Shown: positions 4,964-7,625 of the stretch, one piece after another | Layout: each line of letters starts with the position of its first letter | Position numbering within the stretch: the stretch's first letter is position 1 | Origin: Methylophilaceae bacterium | GTDB taxonomy: Bacteria; Pseudomonadota; Gammaproteobacteria; Burkholderiales; Methylophilaceae | Length of the DNA: 7,625 nucleotides | Reading direction: 5' to 3' | Assembly (NCBI GenBank): GCA_025362115.1 | Contig: JANYIK010000188.1 | Coordinates: 1 to 7,625, forward strand | The notes under the pieces: generated by a model | Told to the model about the DNA's origin: nothing | Seen by the model: the letters and a program-made list of their open reading frames with translations, nothing else | The model's database searches: none | Program-made: the position numbers and the translations under genes

Positions 4964-6157
4964 ATGGTCAACTTAAAACAACAAGCACTCGATTACCACG
5001 AGTTTCCTAAACCCGGAAAACTTTCGGTGGAATCCTCCAAACCCTGTGCCACGGCAGCGGACTTGTCTCTGGCCTATACCCCCGGTGTGGCTGAGCCGGT
5101 ACGTGAGATACACAAAGACCCGGCCACCGCCTACAAATACACCAACAAAGGCAATTTGGTGGCGGTAATCACCGATGGCACGGCAGTATTAGGACTGGGC
5201 AATGTAGGCGCGCTGGCGGGCAAGCCGGTAATGGAAGGGAAGGCAGTATTGTTCAAGCTGTTTGCCGGTATAGACGTGTTTGATATCGAGATAAAAGCCC
5301 CTTCCATCGAGGCGTTTATCGAGACTGTGGTCAATATCGCACCTACTTTTGGCGGCATCAATTTAGAAGACATCGCCGCGCCGCATTGTTTCCGTATCGA
5401 AAAAGAACTCAAAGAACGCTTGGATATTCCGGTGTTCCACGACGACCAACACGGCACTGCCGTCATCGTCTGCGCTGCGTTGTTGAACGCTTTGGAGCTG
5501 CAAGGCAAAACATTAGCCAGCGCTAAAATCGTGTTCTTAGGTGCTGGCGCTGCAGGTTGCGCTTGCGCTAGATTACTCAAAATCATGGGCGCAACGGATA
5601 TTACGATGGTGGATAGAACCGGCGTGGTTCACACAGGTCGCGCCGACATTGCCGTGCTACCGCAAGATTTGGCGCGTAATACTGCAGCCCGTAGTTTGGC
5701 GGACGTAATGCCCAATTCTGATGTTTTTATCGGCGTGTCAGCAGCCAATGCGCTGCCGCCGGAATTGGTTAAGACCATGGCATCTAAGCCCGTGATATTT
5801 GCGTTGGCTAATCCTGATCCTGAGATTCTGCCCGCCGTGGCACACGCGCAACGCGACGACATCATCATGGCCACGGGTCGTTCCGACTTTCCTAATCAGG
5901 TCAACAATGCGCTGTGCTTTCCTTACTTGTTCCGTGGTGCCTTGGATGCACGTGCCAAGCAAATCACCGAAGCCATGCAGATTGCCGCCGCCAAGGCACT
6001 GGCAGAACTTGCGCGAGAACCGGTGCCGCAAGTGGTGCTGGATGCCTACAATCTGAAAGAATTGAAATTTGGTAAGGAATACTTTATTCCCAAACCTTTC
6101 GATCCGCGCTTGTTAGAACGCGTTGCGCCCGCCGTCGCTAGGGCTGCAACAGAGTAA
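4964..6157 (+). CDS. Malic enzyme, short MaeB-type without phosphotransacetylase domain
   Basis: This 397-residue cytosolic enzyme oxidatively decarboxylates malate to pyruvate and CO2 with NAD+ or NADP+. Signs are LDYHEFPKPGKL (9-20), LAYTPGVAEP with catalytic Tyr38, GNLVAVITDGTAVLGLGNVGALAGKP (63-88), EGKAVLFK with catalytic Lys93, GINLEDIAAP with metal ligands Glu135/Asp136, FHDDQHGTA with Asp160/Asp161, the Rossmann loop GAGAAG (193-198), ANPDPEI (282-288) and NNALCFPYLFRG (314-325). The MaeB phosphotransacetylase-like half is absent, so this is the single-unit form. Cofactor choice is uncertain; MVDRTG follows the second Rossmann strand, and the Arg might favour NADP. It starts 18 bases after the regulator, with weak GAAAG 7 bases before the ATG, and ends 2 bases before sdhC. 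In many betaproteobacteria I recall a malate dehydrogenase in this place. Confidence 0.93.
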   Translation: MVNLKQQALDYHEFPKPGKLSVESSKPCATAADLSLAYTPGVAEPVREIHKDPATAYKYTNKGNLVAVITDGTAVLGLGNVGALAGKPVMEGKAVLFKLFAGIDVFDIEIKAPSIEAFIETVVNIAPTFGGINLEDIAAPHCFRIEKELKERLDIPVFHDDQHGTAVIVCAALLNALELQGKTLASAKIVFLGAGAAGCACARLLKIMGATDITMVDRTGVVHTGRADIAVLPQDLARNTAARSLADVMPNSDVFIGVSAANALPPELVKTMASKPVIFALANPDPEILPAVAHAQRDDIIMATGRSDFPNQVNNALCFPYLFRGALDARAKQITEAMQIAAAKALAELAREPVPQVVLDAYNLKELKFGKEYFIPKPFDPRLLERVAPAVARAATE

Positions 6158-6159
6158 AC

Positions 6160-6546
6160 ATGGCCAAGCAACGCCCCGTTTCGCGCCCCAAAAACCTGAA
6201 TCTGCTCAGCATCAGGCTACCGATCAATGCGCTAGTGTCTATTTTGCACAGAGTGAGCGGTTTTTTACTGTTTTTGGTGTTGCCGCTGTTGCTGTGGAGT
6301 TTGCAGCAATCTTTGCAGTCAGCCGCAGGTTTTGAGCAGGTGCGAGCGCTACTGGCGCATCCGTTCGCCAAGTTAATTTTGTTGAGCCTAGCTTGGGCAT
6401 TCTTTCATCATTTTTTGGCAGGTTTGCGACATTTAGCGATGGACGTACATTGGGGAACTGGATTGACCAGTGCGCGTTTTACCAGCAAGCTGGTGCTGAT
6501 AGGCGGCTTGTTATTGACCTTGTTGCTGGCGCTACAAATATGCTGA
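6160..6546 (+). CDS. sdhC: Succinate dehydrogenase cytochrome b556 subunit
   Basis: This 128-residue inner-membrane anchor of complex II helps bind heme b and ubiquinone. Three hydrophobic helices lie at about 24-50, 68-92 and 108-127. Signature residues are clear: VSILHRVSG contains Ser27 and Arg31, the same numbers as the quinone-site residues of E. coli SdhC, and AFFHHFLAGLRHLAMD (80-95) contains His84, the heme ligand position. The start codon is 2 bases after the malic enzyme stop with only a weak AGAG upstream, which suggests coupled translation with the preceding gene. Its 3' end overlaps sdhD by 7 bases. The malic enzyme and sdh genes therefore look like one transcription unit. Confidence 0.95.
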   Translation: MAKQRPVSRPKNLNLLSIRLPINALVSILHRVSGFLLFLVLPLLLWSLQQSLQSAAGFEQVRALLAHPFAKLILLSLAWAFFHHFLAGLRHLAMDVHWGTGLTSARFTSKLVLIGGLLLTLLLALQIC

Positions 6547-6896
6547 ACCATTTTTTCTCCAGTGGTTATTCGGGCTTACGCGGCTGGTTGTTGCAGCGCG
6601 CCACGGCGCTCATCATGGCGCTGTATTCATTGTTGCTGCTGGGTTTGCTGCTAAAGCATCCGCCCGTCACTGCGGAAATCTGGCAAGCGCTGTTTGCCCC
6701 GGTGTGGATGCGGCTTGCCACCATACTGTTTCTGTTCAGCCTGTATTTGCACGCTTGGCTGGGTGTGCGTGACATCCTGAAAGACTATGTGCAACCGCCA
6801 AAAATCCGTGCGGCTTTGCAAGCCACGGTGGTGCTGGCGCTCATGGTATATGGCGTGTGGACGGTGATTATTTTGTTGGTGATGAATTATGAATAG
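6540..6896 (+). CDS. sdhD: Succinate dehydrogenase hydrophobic membrane anchor subunit
   Basis: This 118-residue second membrane anchor of complex II has three predicted helices at about 17-38, 55-79 and 92-115. YLHAWLGVRDILKDYV (69-84) holds His71, the heme b ligand position, and Asp82-Tyr83, the quinone-site pair, with the same numbering as E. coli SdhD; RATALIMALY (20-29) is also typical. The reading frame is open further upstream to 6393, but the start at 6540 gives the normal length, beginning MLNHFFSSGYSGLRGW, and overlaps the sdhC stop by 7 bases as expected for coupled sdh genes. The stop overlaps the sdhA start by 8 bases. Confidence 0.94.
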   Translation: MLNHFFSSGYSGLRGWLLQRATALIMALYSLLLLGLLLKHPPVTAEIWQALFAPVWMRLATILFLFSLYLHAWLGVRDILKDYVQPPKIRAALQATVVLALMVYGVWTVIILLVMNYE

Positions 6897-7625
6897 ATTG
6901 CAATTTGATGCAGTGGTGATCGGCGGCGGTGGCGCAGGTTTACGTGCGGCCTTGCAGCTGGCGGATGAAGGCTTGAGCGTCGCCGTTCTTTCCAAAGTAT
7001 TCCCCACCCGCTCGCACACCGTGGCGGCGCAAGGCGGCATCGCGGCGGCACTAGGCAATGTGTCTGAGGACAACTGGCTATGGCACATGTACGACACCAT
7101 CAAGGGTTCGGACTACCTAGGCGACCAGGACGCGATTGAGTTCATGTGCAAAAACGCCGCCAAGGCGATTATCGAACTGGAACACTTCGGTATGCCATTT
7201 GACCGTTTAGATAACGGTAAAATTTTTCAGCGCCCATTCGGCGGGATGACGCAGAATTTTGGCGAAAGCGCAATTTCGCGCACCTGTGCCGTGGCTGATA
7301 GAACTGGCCATGCCATGTTGCACACCCTTTATCAACGCAATGTGCAAGCGAATACCAAGTTTTTCATCGAATGGCTGGCATTGGACTTGGTACGCGATGC
7401 CGAAGGTACTGTATTGGGTGTGACCGCACTGGAAATCGAGACTGGCGAAGTAACGTTGCTTGAAGCCAAAACCACATTATTTGCCACCGGTGGCGCGGGG
7501 CGTATTTTTGAAGCCAGTACCAATGCTTTCATTAATACCGGTGATGGTTTGGGGCTGGCCGCACGAGCAGGTATTCCCTTACAAGATATGGAATTCTGGC
7601 AATTTCACCCCACCGGCGTGTTGGG
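6889..7625 (+). CDS. sdhA: Succinate dehydrogenase flavoprotein subunit, N-terminal 245 residues (runs off the window edge)
   Basis: SdhA is the catalytic, covalently flavinylated subunit of complex II, oxidising succinate to fumarate on the cytoplasmic face of the membrane. The reading frame from ATG 6889 is open to the end of the window and gives about 245 of the roughly 590 residues expected. Visible are the FAD-binding VVIGGGGAGLRAAL (9-22), PTRSHTVAAQGGIAAALG with the flavin-linking His43 (39-56), QRPFGGMTQNFG (114-125), ADRTGHAMLHTLYQ (136-149), ATGGAGRIF (199-207), NTGDGLGLAARAG (216-228) and EFWQFHPTG with substrate-site His240 (235-243). GGTGA lies 6 bases before the ATG. It overlaps sdhD by 8 bases; sdhB would be expected just beyond the edge. 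Confidence 0.97.
   Translation, partial: MNRLQFDAVVIGGGGAGLRAALQLADEGLSVAVLSKVFPTRSHTVAAQGGIAAALGNVSEDNWLWHMYDTIKGSDYLGDQDAIEFMCKNAAKAIIELEHFGMPFDRLDNGKIFQRPFGGMTQNFGESAISRTCAVADRTGHAMLHTLYQRNVQANTKFFIEWLALDLVRDAEGTVLGVTALEIETGEVTLLEAKTTLFATGGAGRIFEASTNAFINTGDGLGLAARAGIPLQDMEFWQFHPTGVL

Noticed and set aside
6393..6539. N-terminal extension of sdhD by 49 codons
   Set aside because: The extension lies inside sdhC in another frame and reads as non-membrane sequence; the start at 6540 gives the family length and matches E. coli numbering of His71, Asp82 and Tyr83.
1..7625. CRISPR array, phage, transposon, tRNA or toxin-antitoxin system
   Set aside because: No regularly spaced repeats, transposase, integrase, tRNA-like folds or small paired genes are visible; the window is filled with metabolic genes.

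Overview
The window looks like chromosomal DNA of a betaproteobacterium. The evidence is protein similarity recalled from memory: PrpB, the short MaeB-type malic enzyme and SdhC/SdhD/SdhA all resemble proteobacterial versions, and a GntR regulator followed by a malate enzyme gene and sdhCDA is a familiar betaproteobacterial arrangement. Nitrosomonadales-type groups (Gallionellaceae, Methylophilaceae and relatives) are plausible, but no marker gene fixes the genus. I see no phage, transposon, tRNA, rRNA or CRISPR. Coding density is high and no gap exceeds about 140 bases.

Layout: two divergent gene sets leave a 141-base control region (4082-4222). Leftward (minus strand, in transcription order) come a CitE-like CoA-ester lyase (4081-3203), a double-hotdog MaoC-type hydratase resembling mesaconyl-C1-CoA hydratase/beta-methylmalyl-CoA dehydratase (3206-2142), a second and very different HpcH/HpaI-fold lyase (2142-1159), then prpB (1027-143) and the first codons of prpC (63 to the window edge). 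The first three genes overlap by 4 and 1 bases. The prpB gene is set off on both sides by palindromic repeats. Rightward come a GntR/HutC-type regulator (4223-4945), malic enzyme (4964-6157), sdhC (6160-6546), sdhD (6540-6896) and the 5' part of sdhA (6889 to the edge), with very tight or overlapping junctions.

How the genes fit together (inference): PrpC joins propionyl-CoA to oxaloacetate, and PrpB releases pyruvate and succinate. Succinate enters the succinate dehydrogenase encoded on the other arm; after fumarase (not in the window) the malate can be decarboxylated to pyruvate by the malic enzyme. The two CoA lyases and the Mch-like hydratase handle malyl-CoA, methylmalyl-CoA, mesaconyl-CoA or citramalyl-CoA type intermediates, which would connect glyoxylate, acetyl-CoA, pyruvate and propionyl-CoA to the same pool. 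The GntR/UTRA protein is the obvious candidate regulator of both arms; a near-perfect 22-base palindrome (4156-4177) and a GTGTC/GACAC dyad on the leftward promoter are the best operator candidates.

The most interesting point is this combination: a C4/C5 acyl-CoA lyase-hydratase-lyase module placed with the methylcitrate cycle, divergent from malic enzyme plus succinate dehydrogenase. The enzyme families are known; the exact pathway of this set is not obvious from sequence.
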